This document shows positions 1 to 8,830 of a stretch of DNA of 64,000 nt, piece by piece (positions within the stretch are counted from its first letter, which is position 1; every line of letters starts with the position of its first letter). The DNA is from Lachnospiraceae bacterium (lineage in GTDB: Bacteria; Bacillota; Clostridia; Lachnospirales; Lachnospiraceae). Both the position numbers and the translations under genes were made by a program. Below the pieces are notes generated by a model. It made no database searches. It saw nothing but the letters and a program-made list of their open reading frames with translations, and was not told the DNA's origin. The DNA lies in NCBI GenBank assembly GCA_014804785.1, contig JAAUZD010000030.1, positions 61,723 to 125,722 on the forward strand. The letters run 5' to 3'.

Positions 1-1706
1 CGCTGATAAGAATCCTGTGTCTGGTTATTAACTGGTACAACCCTTTGGCATGGATTGCTGCAAAATTATCCTTGCGCGACGGCGAACTTGCCTGTGATGC
101 CGGTTGTATCCGTAGGCTTGGAGAGGAAAAACGCTGCGCTTATGGTGAGGCGCTTCTTGCGGCAATTGGGCAGTCAAGAGAGAGGGAACGAGTATTGAAG
201 ACGGCGACTATGATGACAGCTGGAGGAAAGTTTATGAAAAGGCGAATGGAAAATATTGCAAGAAAAAGAGAGAACAGCGTAATTGCTGTGGCGGTTATGA
301 TGATTTCCATGCTGCTTGTAGCAGGATGTACTTATACCGGCGGAACGAAACCGGAAGAAAGCAGGAGCGACACAGCAGAAACAACAAGCACGAATACAAA
401 TTCCGTGCAGGAAGAAGAGGGCGGAGAAAAAGAATCTGAAACTGCAAATGAAGAATCTTATGACGGAAGGGCAGTGGTGCTGAGAGGGGAGGGAGAAGGG
501 CTTAACGGGAACCTGCAGGGAATGGTTTTTCTTCTTCTGCCGGGTCCGGTGAAAGAGCGAAGTGAGGAAAAGTATGTGGTATTGCTTCCGGATGATTTAT
601 GGCTCTTAGACCTTGAAGGAAACGGGAAAAAGATGGAAACAATCTTTCAGGAATATGCAGATAAAGAAATTCTTGAGGTCATAAACCGCAATCTGGACCT
701 TGATTTGGATGAGATTGAAGTATGGGGATATGATACTCTGATTAACAAGGTAGAAGAAGCGGGCGGAATTTTGGTAGATGTGAAGGAAGCAGAGATTCAG
801 CATATAAATAATTATCAGCTGATGATGACCGGGAAGGGCGAACTTGCAGAAAGTCAGGTGACAGAAAGCGGAGAACAGATGCTTGACGGAATACAGACGG
901 CGGCTTATCTGCAGATTAGATATTTCCAGGGAGGTTACTTTGGGATGATGGACAGATGGGAGCAGGTCACCCGCACACTTCTTAAAAAGGAAGGTCAGGA
1001 GATCATTGACTATGATTGCGGCTATTTTGCAGGGGATAAGTCCGTTTACGTGGAGGATGATTTGAATTATCTGCTGTGTCTGTGCTTTGAGGAAGAATTA
1101 GAGCGTTTTCATGAAATTTACTATCCGGACAGAACCTATCAGACTTCTGACTATGTAAAAGAAGCGGATCAAATGATGAAAGAGCAGGCAGAAAAAGTCA
1201 TTGAGGAGGGCAGAAGTGAAGCAAATGAAGTCGTAGGGTTCTTTAATCAGTATATTGGAAAAAGTTCTTTTATAATCTCACTTCTTTCGGGAGCTTCTTT
1301 AGATCCGGAAGCGGAAGATGCGTGGCGGACGGTAAAGGTATATGTATCTAGCAAAGGTCTTATTGTGGATGAAGAAGCCGGTAAAGCTGTTTTTTCGATA
1401 GGTCTGGTATTTAAGGATAGCGGTGTTTTAAGTTTGCCGGAGTACACGGATGAAAATCCGTTATTAGTGGAGAGGTTTCTTTATCTGACGGAAAAGGAAG
1501 ATGGCTGGTATGTAGATGGACTGCTGCATAATAATCTCCCGCCAAAGGAATGGTGGGACGGCGCGCAGATGCAATGGGAAGTATATGACTTTGGATTTAG
1601 CGATGAAGATGCAGTGGGAAAAACAACAAGTTCCCAGACAGAATACGATGCATTTGCGAAGGAGGTGCAAAACGCAGCTGATAACAAGGAGCAAATTGAC
1701 TTGTAA
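1..1706 (+). CDS. BlaR1/MecR1-like M56 membrane protein (3' part) with C-terminal LytR-CpsA-Psr-like domain; 5' end outside window
   Basis: Frame 3 is open from base 3: LIRILCLVINWYNPLAWIAAKLSLRDGELACDAGCIRRLGEEKRCAYGEALLAAI is typical M56 sequence; downstream ...INKVEEAGGILVDV...GEQMLDGIQTAAYLQIRYFQGGYFGMMDRWEQV resembles the LCP domain. Confidence 0.75.
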   Translation, partial: LIRILCLVINWYNPLAWIAAKLSLRDGELACDAGCIRRLGEEKRCAYGEALLAAIGQSRERERVLKTATMMTAGGKFMKRRMENIARKRENSVIAVAVMMISMLLVAGCTYTGGTKPEESRSDTAETTSTNTNSVQEEEGGEKESETANEESYDGRAVVLRGEGEGLNGNLQGMVFLLLPGPVKERSEEKYVVLLPDDLWLLDLEGNGKKMETIFQEYADKEILEVINRNLDLDLDEIEVWGYDTLINKVEEAGGILVDVKEAEIQHINNYQLMMTGKGELAESQVTESGEQMLDGIQTAAYLQIRYFQGGYFGMMDRWEQVTRTLLKKEGQEIIDYDCGYFAGDKSVYVEDDLNYLLCLCFEEELERFHEIYYPDRTYQTSDYVKEADQMMKEQAEKVIEEGRSEANEVVGFFNQYIGKSSFIISLLSGASLDPEAEDAWRTVKVYVSSKGLIVDEEAGKAVFSIGLVFKDSGVLSLPEYTDENPLLVERFLYLTEKEDGWYVDGLLHNNLPPKEWWDGAQMQWEVYDFGFSDEDAVGKTTSSQTEYDAFAKEVQNAADNKEQIDL

Positions 1707-1755
1707 AGCAGAAGATGATAAAATAAAACAAATGTTCGAATTAGGGAGGCGCAGT

Positions 1756-3078
1756 ATGGAACAGTTATCGCTTTTTACACAGGACGTAAACTTAAGTGCA
1801 CCTTTAGCCAGCCGTCTTAGACCGCAGACACTTGATGACTATATTGGTCAGGAGCATCTGGTAGGGAAAGGGAAGGTACTGCGTCAGATGCTTGAGAAGG
1901 ACATGATATCTTCTATGGTATTCTGGGGACCTCCAGGAGTGGGAAAGACCACGCTGGCGCGAATTATTGCGCATACGACACGTTCGTCATTTATTGATTT
2001 CAGTGCTGTCACAAGCGGTATCAAAGAAATCAAGGAAGTGATGAAGCAGGCAGAGAATGACCGTATGATGGGGCTTAAGACGATTGTCTTCGTGGATGAA
2101 ATCCACCGCTTCAACAAGGCACAACAGGATGCCTTTCTCCCCTATGTCGAAAAGGGAAGCATCATCTTAATCGGTGCAACTACAGAGAATCCCTCTTTTG
2201 AGATTAATTCCGCTCTTTTGTCAAGATGTAAGGTCTTCGTACTACAGGCGTTGACCGAGCAGGACATGCTAAAACTTCTCCACAACGCGCTAAGTGATAA
2301 GCGTGGACTTGGAAATAGTACTATACATATAGAAGAAAGATTGTTAAAAGCAATTGCGGTTTTTGCGAACGGAGATGCGAGGACTGCACTCAATACATTA
2401 GATATGGCAGTATTAAACGGCAGGATAGAATCGGATGGATCCATTACGGTGCAGGAGGAAATTCTGGAGCAGTGTACCGGTAAAAAGATGCTCTTGTATG
2501 ACCGGAACGGCGAGGAACACTATAATCTGATATCTGCGCTGCATAAGTCAATGCGAAACAGTGACCCGGACGCTGCCATTTACTGGCTGGCAAGAATGCT
2601 GGAAGCGGGGGAAGACCCGCTTTACGTGGCGAGACGCCTGATACGGTTTGCAAGTGAAGATATAGGAATGGCAGATTCACAGGCATTGCAGGTGGCAGTA
2701 GCCGCCTATCAGGCATGCCATTTCAACGGAATGCCGGAATGCAATGTGAACCTGACCCACGCCGTGGTCTATCTGTCCATGGCGCCCAAGTCCAATGCAC
2801 TGTATCTGGGATATGGCAAAGCCAAAAAGGATGCGGAGAAAATGTTGACCGAACCGGTACCACTCCAAATCCGAAACGGCGTGACCGGTCTGATGCAGGA
2901 GCTTCACTACGGCGAAGGATACCAATATGCCCACGACACCAAGGAAAAGTTAACCGACATGAAATGCCTGCCGGATTCCCTGGAAGGACGGGAGTACTAT
3001 ACACCTACCGATCAGGGAAAAGAAGCAAAAGTCAAAGAACAGCTTCAAAAAATTAAGGAGTTCAAGAACTCAAAATAG
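1756..3078 (+). CDS. rarA: Replication-associated recombination protein A (RarA/MgsA AAA ATPase), copy 1
   Basis: MEQLSLFTQ...LASRLRPQTLDDYIGQEHLVG...GPPGVGKTTLA...VDEIHRFNKAQQDAFLP; start chosen at 1756 after ttagggaggcgcagt. Confidence 0.93.
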   Translation: MEQLSLFTQDVNLSAPLASRLRPQTLDDYIGQEHLVGKGKVLRQMLEKDMISSMVFWGPPGVGKTTLARIIAHTTRSSFIDFSAVTSGIKEIKEVMKQAENDRMMGLKTIVFVDEIHRFNKAQQDAFLPYVEKGSIILIGATTENPSFEINSALLSRCKVFVLQALTEQDMLKLLHNALSDKRGLGNSTIHIEERLLKAIAVFANGDARTALNTLDMAVLNGRIESDGSITVQEEILEQCTGKKMLLYDRNGEEHYNLISALHKSMRNSDPDAAIYWLARMLEAGEDPLYVARRLIRFASEDIGMADSQALQVAVAAYQACHFNGMPECNVNLTHAVVYLSMAPKSNALYLGYGKAKKDAEKMLTEPVPLQIRNGVTGLMQELHYGEGYQYAHDTKEKLTDMKCLPDSLEGREYYTPTDQGKEAKVKEQLQKIKEFKNSK

Positions 3079-3909
3079 TTATTTATTATGCAATTTCCTT
3101 TTCCGAGAAATAATCAATACAAAAATTAATGATAAAACATTTGATAAAGTTATCCTGATTATCATCATTTCATCTGCCCCTGTTTCTGTTACTGTATGCA
3201 AGGAATTGCTTATAAAATTATTGAATAAATGTTCTGATGCACCTGTCCAAAGCGTTCCTGTCAACGCTGCACACATGCCCCATTCATAGGCTAAAATTTC
3301 GGATAATAGTACATATCCTATGCCCATGAAAACAGCTGTAACGATATTCATAGAACCGTCAAGCACTGGAATTATTATATTAGTAATATGCCATATTCCA
3401 AAAAGCAGAGCTTGTATTATATTAGCTGTTTTTGGGGAATAACATTGTATACCAATTATCCGAAACAGTCCTCTGAAAAGTCCTTCCTCTGCCCAGACAT
3501 TTACTATGTTACCAATAAGGCACACTACTACTGCTAACAAGGAACTTCCATTTGTATGTATCTGCGAAAGAGAAAAATTTGTGATATAGAATTGCAAAGC
3601 TGGGTGCTTCCCCATTACAGACAGCACAATAAATTCTGCAACATAAGAAAGAAAAAAAGTGCTTATACCGAGAGCAAGACCATATTTCAAACCACTACTG
3701 ACCCCTTTTTTTGAAAATCCTAAATCACTCCAACGAAGCTTGAGCATATCTAGTGCAATCCATATCAGCAGAATGCAACAGATTTTGTGTATAATATTTT
3801 CGCTGATCCATGTTTGATCAGTCTTTACAAAAACAATTTCTATCACTCTAATAATCATCAACAGGATAAACATCATGCTGATAACATTTATTGCTTTTCT
3901 TTTTTCCAT
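3079..3909 (-). CDS. CPBP family intramembrane metalloprotease
   Basis: Multi-TM protein with WAEEGLFRGLFRIIG (EExxxR) motif and later GIWHITN. Confidence 0.8.
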   Translation of the reverse strand: MEKRKAINVISMMFILLMIIRVIEIVFVKTDQTWISENIIHKICCILLIWIALDMLKLRWSDLGFSKKGVSSGLKYGLALGISTFFLSYVAEFIVLSVMGKHPALQFYITNFSLSQIHTNGSSLLAVVVCLIGNIVNVWAEEGLFRGLFRIIGIQCYSPKTANIIQALLFGIWHITNIIIPVLDGSMNIVTAVFMGIGYVLLSEILAYEWGMCAALTGTLWTGASEHLFNNFISNSLHTVTETGADEMMIIRITLSNVLSLIFVLIISRKRKLHNK

Positions 3910-3948
3910 TTTATCTTTTCCTCCAAGGAATTTTGCTTGCTGACTGTC

Positions 3949-4347
3949 TTAGTCTTGATGTTTATTTCTTCTCTTAATAAGTAAATTGATTTCTTTTGCT
4001 TCCTGCTTCATTTGTAGCAGATTCAAAAAAAGTGATACGATATATATCATAACACCCATAACAACGAGCAGCCCAATTGATATACTTGTAAACCAATTAA
4101 ACAGTCGTCCAAAAACAAAGAGTTCGCCTATTATAAATATAATTTCTAGTATCATTTCAATAAAAAAATTTCTAAATTCAATTTTATGAGTGAGAAATAT
4201 TCCCAAATGACTCATGGCATTTACAATAAAAACTTGAAACACTGTTTCTAAGTAAATACACTTTGCATGAAAAGACAATGCAACGAATGAAAGTAGTAGC
4301 AAGGAAATTCCTGTTGTAGCCAAAATGTTTACAATAATTTTCTTCAT
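3949..4347 (-). CDS. DUF3021-like membrane protein
   Basis: 132 aa, four predicted TM segments, overlaps the LytTR gene stop/start as typical for DUF3021. Confidence 0.7.
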   Translation of the reverse strand: MKKIIVNILATTGISLLLLSFVALSFHAKCIYLETVFQVFIVNAMSHLGIFLTHKIEFRNFFIEMILEIIFIIGELFVFGRLFNWFTSISIGLLVVMGVMIYIVSLFLNLLQMKQEAKEINLLIKRRNKHQD

Positions 4348-4793
4348 GCTTTTTTATCTCCTTCCAATGCTTTTTTTACCCCATTTAAATAGTTGCGATT
4401 GACAGTAACTTTTTCGCCATTCTTCAATGTTGCTTCCATTCTGCTATTGAAAAGAGGTTTCATACTTTCCAAAGCATTGATATTTAAGATACATGACTTG
4501 CTGATTTGGACAAAACCATATTCCTGCAATTTGTCTTTTAGCTGATATAGTCGAAAGTTTGTATGATATACTGTATTTTCAAGATATACATAGGTCTTTT
4601 TATCAACGCTCTCTATGTAGTAAATATCCAAAATATTTATCATTCGTTCTGCATCGTTGCTATCACATTTTATTTGCATATCAAATGACTGCAAAAAATC
4701 AATAATACGATCAACTTGCTTGTCTTTTTTGGGATATTTGATTATCACTTCTATTTCGTTACAGGACAAATCCTGTTCTGTTTTTATTTTCAT
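4344..4793 (-). CDS. LytTR DNA-binding domain regulator
   Basis: C-terminal LytTR pattern ...TYVYLENTVYHTNFRLYQLKDKLQEYGFVQISKSCILNINALESM...ATLKNGEKVTVNRNYLNGVKKAL. Confidence 0.88.
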   Translation of the reverse strand: MKIKTEQDLSCNEIEVIIKYPKKDKQVDRIIDFLQSFDMQIKCDSNDAERMINILDIYYIESVDKKTYVYLENTVYHTNFRLYQLKDKLQEYGFVQISKSCILNINALESMKPLFNSRMEATLKNGEKVTVNRNYLNGVKKALEGDKKA

Positions 4794-4968
4794 TGTGTCA
4801 CCCTCATAAAAGTTATATCACAGTCTTTCATTAAAGAGAATATCCTTATGACTAAGATACATGTTCCCCTTACCGAGATGCAAATTATCTTGACATCCAT
4901 TTTTTTATATGAAACAATAGTTGTGCAACATGCGTAACATAACGAGAACTTGCTAGGAGTGAGATTAT

Positions 4969-5556
4969 ATGCCACCTAAAGCCAAAATAACAAAAGATAT
5001 GATTATGAACACTGTATTGGAGATTACAAGAAAAACAGGGTTTGAAGCTGTAAATGCGAGGAGTATTGCAAATAAATTACAATGTTCTACACGACCGATT
5101 TTTACTTGCTATAAAAATATGGATGAATTAAAAAATGAATTTCTTGAGTTTGCATTTGATTACTATAATAAGTATGTTGCTGATTATAGTAATTCTGTAA
5201 ATATAAGCTCCGTTTTAGTTCTTCCTCTTTCATACATTGAATTTGCGAGAGAAGAAATACATTTGTTCAAACTTTTATTTATAAACGATATGGATTTGAA
5301 CATGGAGGAGCCAATGGATTTTTACAAAGAGATTGGAAATGAGGAAAAAGCAAGGATTTTTTCGGATGCGATTGGAGTTGAGTTTGAACGTGCAAAAGTG
5401 ATTTTTTTAGATTTATTCCTTTATACACACGGTATAGCAGTCTTAACAGCGACAGAGAAAATGTCATTAGATAGAAATAGCGCTGAAAAAATGATGACAA
5501 ATATGTTATCGGCTCTTGTAAAACAGGAAAATCCGAATTGGAATCTATCTGTTTAA
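4969..5556 (+). CDS. TetR/AcrR family regulator
   Basis: N-terminal HTH KITKDMIMNTVLEITRKTGFEAVNARSIANKLQCSTRPIFTCYKNMDEL. Confidence 0.8.
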   Translation: MPPKAKITKDMIMNTVLEITRKTGFEAVNARSIANKLQCSTRPIFTCYKNMDELKNEFLEFAFDYYNKYVADYSNSVNISSVLVLPLSYIEFAREEIHLFKLLFINDMDLNMEEPMDFYKEIGNEEKARIFSDAIGVEFERAKVIFLDLFLYTHGIAVLTATEKMSLDRNSAEKMMTNMLSALVKQENPNWNLSV

Positions 5557-5603
5557 TGTTTATATTTTCTGATTAGTTATTAGTAGAAAGACAGGTGGAA
5601 AAA

Positions 5604-6395
5604 ATGGGAACAAATCAATATTTAATTGACTTTTATAATAATTATGACGAGGACAGTCGTCTGGTATTAAAATATGGAACAGTCGAATTCCTTACCACTA
5701 TGCATTATATAGAGAAATATATAAAGACAGGTGACCATGTGCTTGAAATAGGGGCGGGAACTGGTCGGTATTCTCATACGTTGGCACGTCAGGGATATGT
5801 TGTTGATGCAGTGGAACTGGTTGAACATAATATAGAGATTTTCAATAAAAATATTTTACCAGACGAAAACATAACGATTGTGCAAGGTAACGCTCTGAAT
5901 TTATCTGATTTTCCAGATAATGAATATGACGTTACTTTGTTGCTAGGTCCACTATATCATCTTTATAACAAGGAAGATAAGCGGCAGGCACTGAGGGAAG
6001 CAATTCGTGTTACAAAACCGAGGGGTGTAATTTTCGCTGCTTATGTTATATCCGATGGGTGTTTGCTCGACGAGGGATTCAATCGGGGCAATATCAATGT
6101 TGCTGAATATATTGAAAATGGTTTGCTTGACTCCCAGACGTTTGCGGCTAAGTCCGAGCCAAAAGATTTGTTTGAACTTGTTCGCAAAGAAGATATTGAT
6201 GATTTGATGTCTGTATTTTCTACAACTAGACTACATTATGTTGCAACAGACGGTTGTGCTTTGCTTATGCGTGAAGCAATCAATGAAATGGATAATGAAA
6301 CATTTAATCTATATTTGAAATATCACTTTGCCACTTGTGAACGTGGAGATTTAGCAGGCATTACGAGCCATGCTGTTGATATATTTAGAAAATAA
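5604..6395 (+). CDS. Class I SAM-dependent methyltransferase
   Basis: VLEIGAGTGRYSHTLARQGYVVDAVE (motif I) and LLLGPLYHLYN. Confidence 0.88.
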   Translation: MGTNQYLIDFYNNYDEDSRLVLKYGTVEFLTTMHYIEKYIKTGDHVLEIGAGTGRYSHTLARQGYVVDAVELVEHNIEIFNKNILPDENITIVQGNALNLSDFPDNEYDVTLLLGPLYHLYNKEDKRQALREAIRVTKPRGVIFAAYVISDGCLLDEGFNRGNINVAEYIENGLLDSQTFAAKSEPKDLFELVRKEDIDDLMSVFSTTRLHYVATDGCALLMREAINEMDNETFNLYLKYHFATCERGDLAGITSHAVDIFRK

Positions 6396-6406
6396 ATAAT
6401 TTTATA

Positions 6407-6438
6407 AACGGCGTAGTCTGTAAACTATGCCGTTTTCT
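6407..6438 (+). terminator. Intrinsic terminator
   Basis: AACGGCGTAGT...ACTATGCCGTTTTCTT hairpin just after methyltransferase stop. Confidence 0.7.
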
Positions 6439-6479
6439 TATTCCCAGCCGTCCGCCGCGCCACTCTTTTTCAAAGACTA

Positions 6480-6529
6480 TTGACAGTATCAAATGAATTG
6501 ACTATAATGTACTTATTCAATAAGTACAT
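6480..6529 (+). promoter_or_regulatory. Promoter plus palindromic operator for the GntR/ABC operon
   Basis: TTGACA (6480) - 17 nt - TATAAT (6503); perfect palindrome ATGTACTTATTCAATAAGTACAT at 6507-6529. Confidence 0.8.
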
Positions 6530-6552
6530 TAAGAAGAGCGAGATGGTGATCC

Positions 6553-6930
6553 GTGGAAATTATTATCAGCAACAATGCAAATAAACCGATTTATGAGCAA
6601 ATTACATCTCAAATCAAGGCTATGATTATGAGCGGCGAACTACAGGCAGGGGATGCGATTCCATCCATGCGGGCGTTGGCGAAATCCATCCATGTGAGTG
6701 TCATTACTGTTCAGAAGGCTTATGAGGATCTGCAAAGAGACGGATTTATTGAAACGACTGTTGGGCGTGGGAGTTTTGTGTCGGCACAGAATAAGGAATT
6801 TTATCAGGAAGAGCAGCAGCGTATCGCAGAGGAACATTTACAGGCAGCTGCCGAAATTGGGCGTACAAGTAACATTTCCCTTGAAAAATTGACGGAACTT
6901 CTTTCTTTATTTTATCAGGAGGGTGAATAG
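6553..6930 (+). CDS. GntR family regulator (YtrA-like)
   Basis: NKPIYEQITSQIKAMIMSGELQAGDAIPSMRALAKSIHVSVITVQKAYEDLQRDGFIETTVGRGSFV. Confidence 0.9.
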   Translation: MEIIISNNANKPIYEQITSQIKAMIMSGELQAGDAIPSMRALAKSIHVSVITVQKAYEDLQRDGFIETTVGRGSFVSAQNKEFYQEEQQRIAEEHLQAAAEIGRTSNISLEKLTELLSLFYQEGE

Positions 6931-6931
6931 C

Positions 6932-7798
6932 ATGGAGAATATTTTAGAATTGCAGCAGGTTTCCAAGACATTTTCAAAGTCGGGTTTTTCGTTAGACCAT
7001 GTGACATTTTCTTTGCCGTACGGTTCCATTTTAGGATTTGTCGGGGAAAATGGGGCAGGCAAAACGACGACAATCGGTTGTATTCTCAATACGGTCATAA
7101 AAGACAGCGGAACAGTAAAATTGTTTGGAAGGGAAATGTTGGATGCAGATACGGACATGCGGGAGAAAATCGGTGTTGTCTATGACGGTGATAATTTTCC
7201 GCCTTACTGGACTGCAAAGCAATTATCGAAAATCATGGATGGGTTCTATACCAGATGGGATCATTCTTTGTTCCAAAAGTATTTGGAGGATTTCCATTTG
7301 CCTCCCGGGCAGAAAATCAAGCATTATTCCAGAGGAATGACGATGAAATTGGCAATTGCTGCGGCATTATCACACCACCCACAGTTACTGATTTTAGACG
7401 AAGCAACCAGTGGACTTGACCCTATTATGCGTGATGAAATGCTGGATGTCTTTCTTGAATTTGTGCAGGAAGAAGAACATTCAATTTTATTATCCTCCCA
7501 TATCACAAGCGATTTGGAAAAGATTGCGGACTATATTACATTTATCCATAATGGAAAACTCATTATGACTGCGTCAAAAAATGATCTGGTATATCATTAT
7601 GCTGTCATGCGATGCAGGGAGAGTCAATTTCGCACGTTAGACCCTGGAGATATCCTTGCATATCGCAAACGCGATTTTCAGATTGACGTGCTGGTCCGAA
7701 ATGGGAAAGAAGCAGAGCGGAAATACAAAGATGTCGTTGTAGACCATGTTTCGGTTGACGAAATCATGCTACTGTTGGTAAAGGGGGAACGAGTATGA
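6932..7798 (+). CDS. ABC transporter ATP-binding protein
   Basis: Walker A GENGAGKTTT, signature YSRGMTMKL, Walker B LLILDEATSGLDP. Confidence 0.93.
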   Translation: MENILELQQVSKTFSKSGFSLDHVTFSLPYGSILGFVGENGAGKTTTIGCILNTVIKDSGTVKLFGREMLDADTDMREKIGVVYDGDNFPPYWTAKQLSKIMDGFYTRWDHSLFQKYLEDFHLPPGQKIKHYSRGMTMKLAIAAALSHHPQLLILDEATSGLDPIMRDEMLDVFLEFVQEEEHSILLSSHITSDLEKIADYITFIHNGKLIMTASKNDLVYHYAVMRCRESQFRTLDPGDILAYRKRDFQIDVLVRNGKEAERKYKDVVVDHVSVDEIMLLLVKGERV

Positions 7799-8439
7799 AA
7801 GGACTTCTTAAAAACAATTTTTATGCTGTGTGCACAAATGCAAAAGTATTCGCTGCCTTTATGCTTTTACTAGGAATCTTCGTTGTTGCCGTCATCAGCC
7901 AGTCCGCACAGATTGCTTATGTAATGACAGGAATAATCGGTTTCTCCGTAAATGCGATTGCCGTTGTCAAGAACGAGTTCGCTTCAAAATGGGGAAAATA
8001 TAAACTGACCTTACCAGTAAAGCGGACAGATATCATAAAAAGCATGTTCCTAAACCAGCTCATCTGGCTGTTCATAGGTACATTTTTTGCCGGAATCGGA
8101 ATGAGCCTGTCATGGCTCCTGCACGGCTGCTCCTTTGACCAGCCAATCGACGCCCTCACCATGCTTGCCCTAGGAATCAGCATCAGCCTTTTTTTGGGAG
8201 CAATATTCTTTCCCCTGTTCTATTTAGGCGGCGAAGAAAGAAGCGAGGTATTCATGATTATTTCCCTGCTCAGCGCCATCGGCATAGATTTAGTGATTAT
8301 TAACATACTCAATGACATATTAGAGCCAGGCCCCACCACCCCCCTGCTAGGAGCCATTACTTTATTGGCAAGCTCGCTATTAATTTTCACCCTATCCTAT
8401 CCATTAACAGTAGCTATCTTCAAACAAAAAGATTACTAA
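7795..8439 (+). CDS. ABC-2 type permease
   Basis: 214 aa, about six TM segments, 4-nt overlap with ATPase gene. Confidence 0.8.
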   Translation: MKGLLKNNFYAVCTNAKVFAAFMLLLGIFVVAVISQSAQIAYVMTGIIGFSVNAIAVVKNEFASKWGKYKLTLPVKRTDIIKSMFLNQLIWLFIGTFFAGIGMSLSWLLHGCSFDQPIDALTMLALGISISLFLGAIFFPLFYLGGEERSEVFMIISLLSAIGIDLVIINILNDILEPGPTTPLLGAITLLASSLLIFTLSYPLTVAIFKQKDY

Positions 8440-8518
8440 AACAAAAAGAATTATGAACAAATGACAAATCCAGCTAGAAGTAGAAATTTCTAATTACATT
8501 ATGCCGATAACGTTGAAA

Positions 8519-8826
8519 GAGAGTCAGCAGCGCCCAGGCGGTAGGGCAGTTCCTACGATATGGCGAGTGAAAAAGCATTGCAGGACTTTATGGAAAGTGG
8601 TTAGAAGGACTTAGTATTCCATACAATACCCAGCAATGGGCGGACAGGACGTCCGACCAAGGCGTAACTTGGTCCATGGATGGACCAATACGCCGTTTGC
8701 GTCCTCATTGACAAACCCATCAAAGGAATACTTAGTCCTTCTTCCCACTGCACATAAGACCTGCAATGCTTTTTCACTTGCCATAGCGTAGGAACTGCCC
8801 TCCCGCCTGGGCGCTGCTGACTCTCC
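8519..8826. repeat. Foldback element A: about 100-bp inverted-repeat arms around a structured about 100-nt apical core
   Basis: Left arm gagagtcagcagcgcccaggcggtagggcagttcctacg...ggacttagtattcc is nearly the reverse complement of ggaatacttagtccttc...cgtaggaactgccctcccgcctgggcgctgctgactctcc. Confidence 0.92.
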
Positions 8827-8830
8827 ACCA

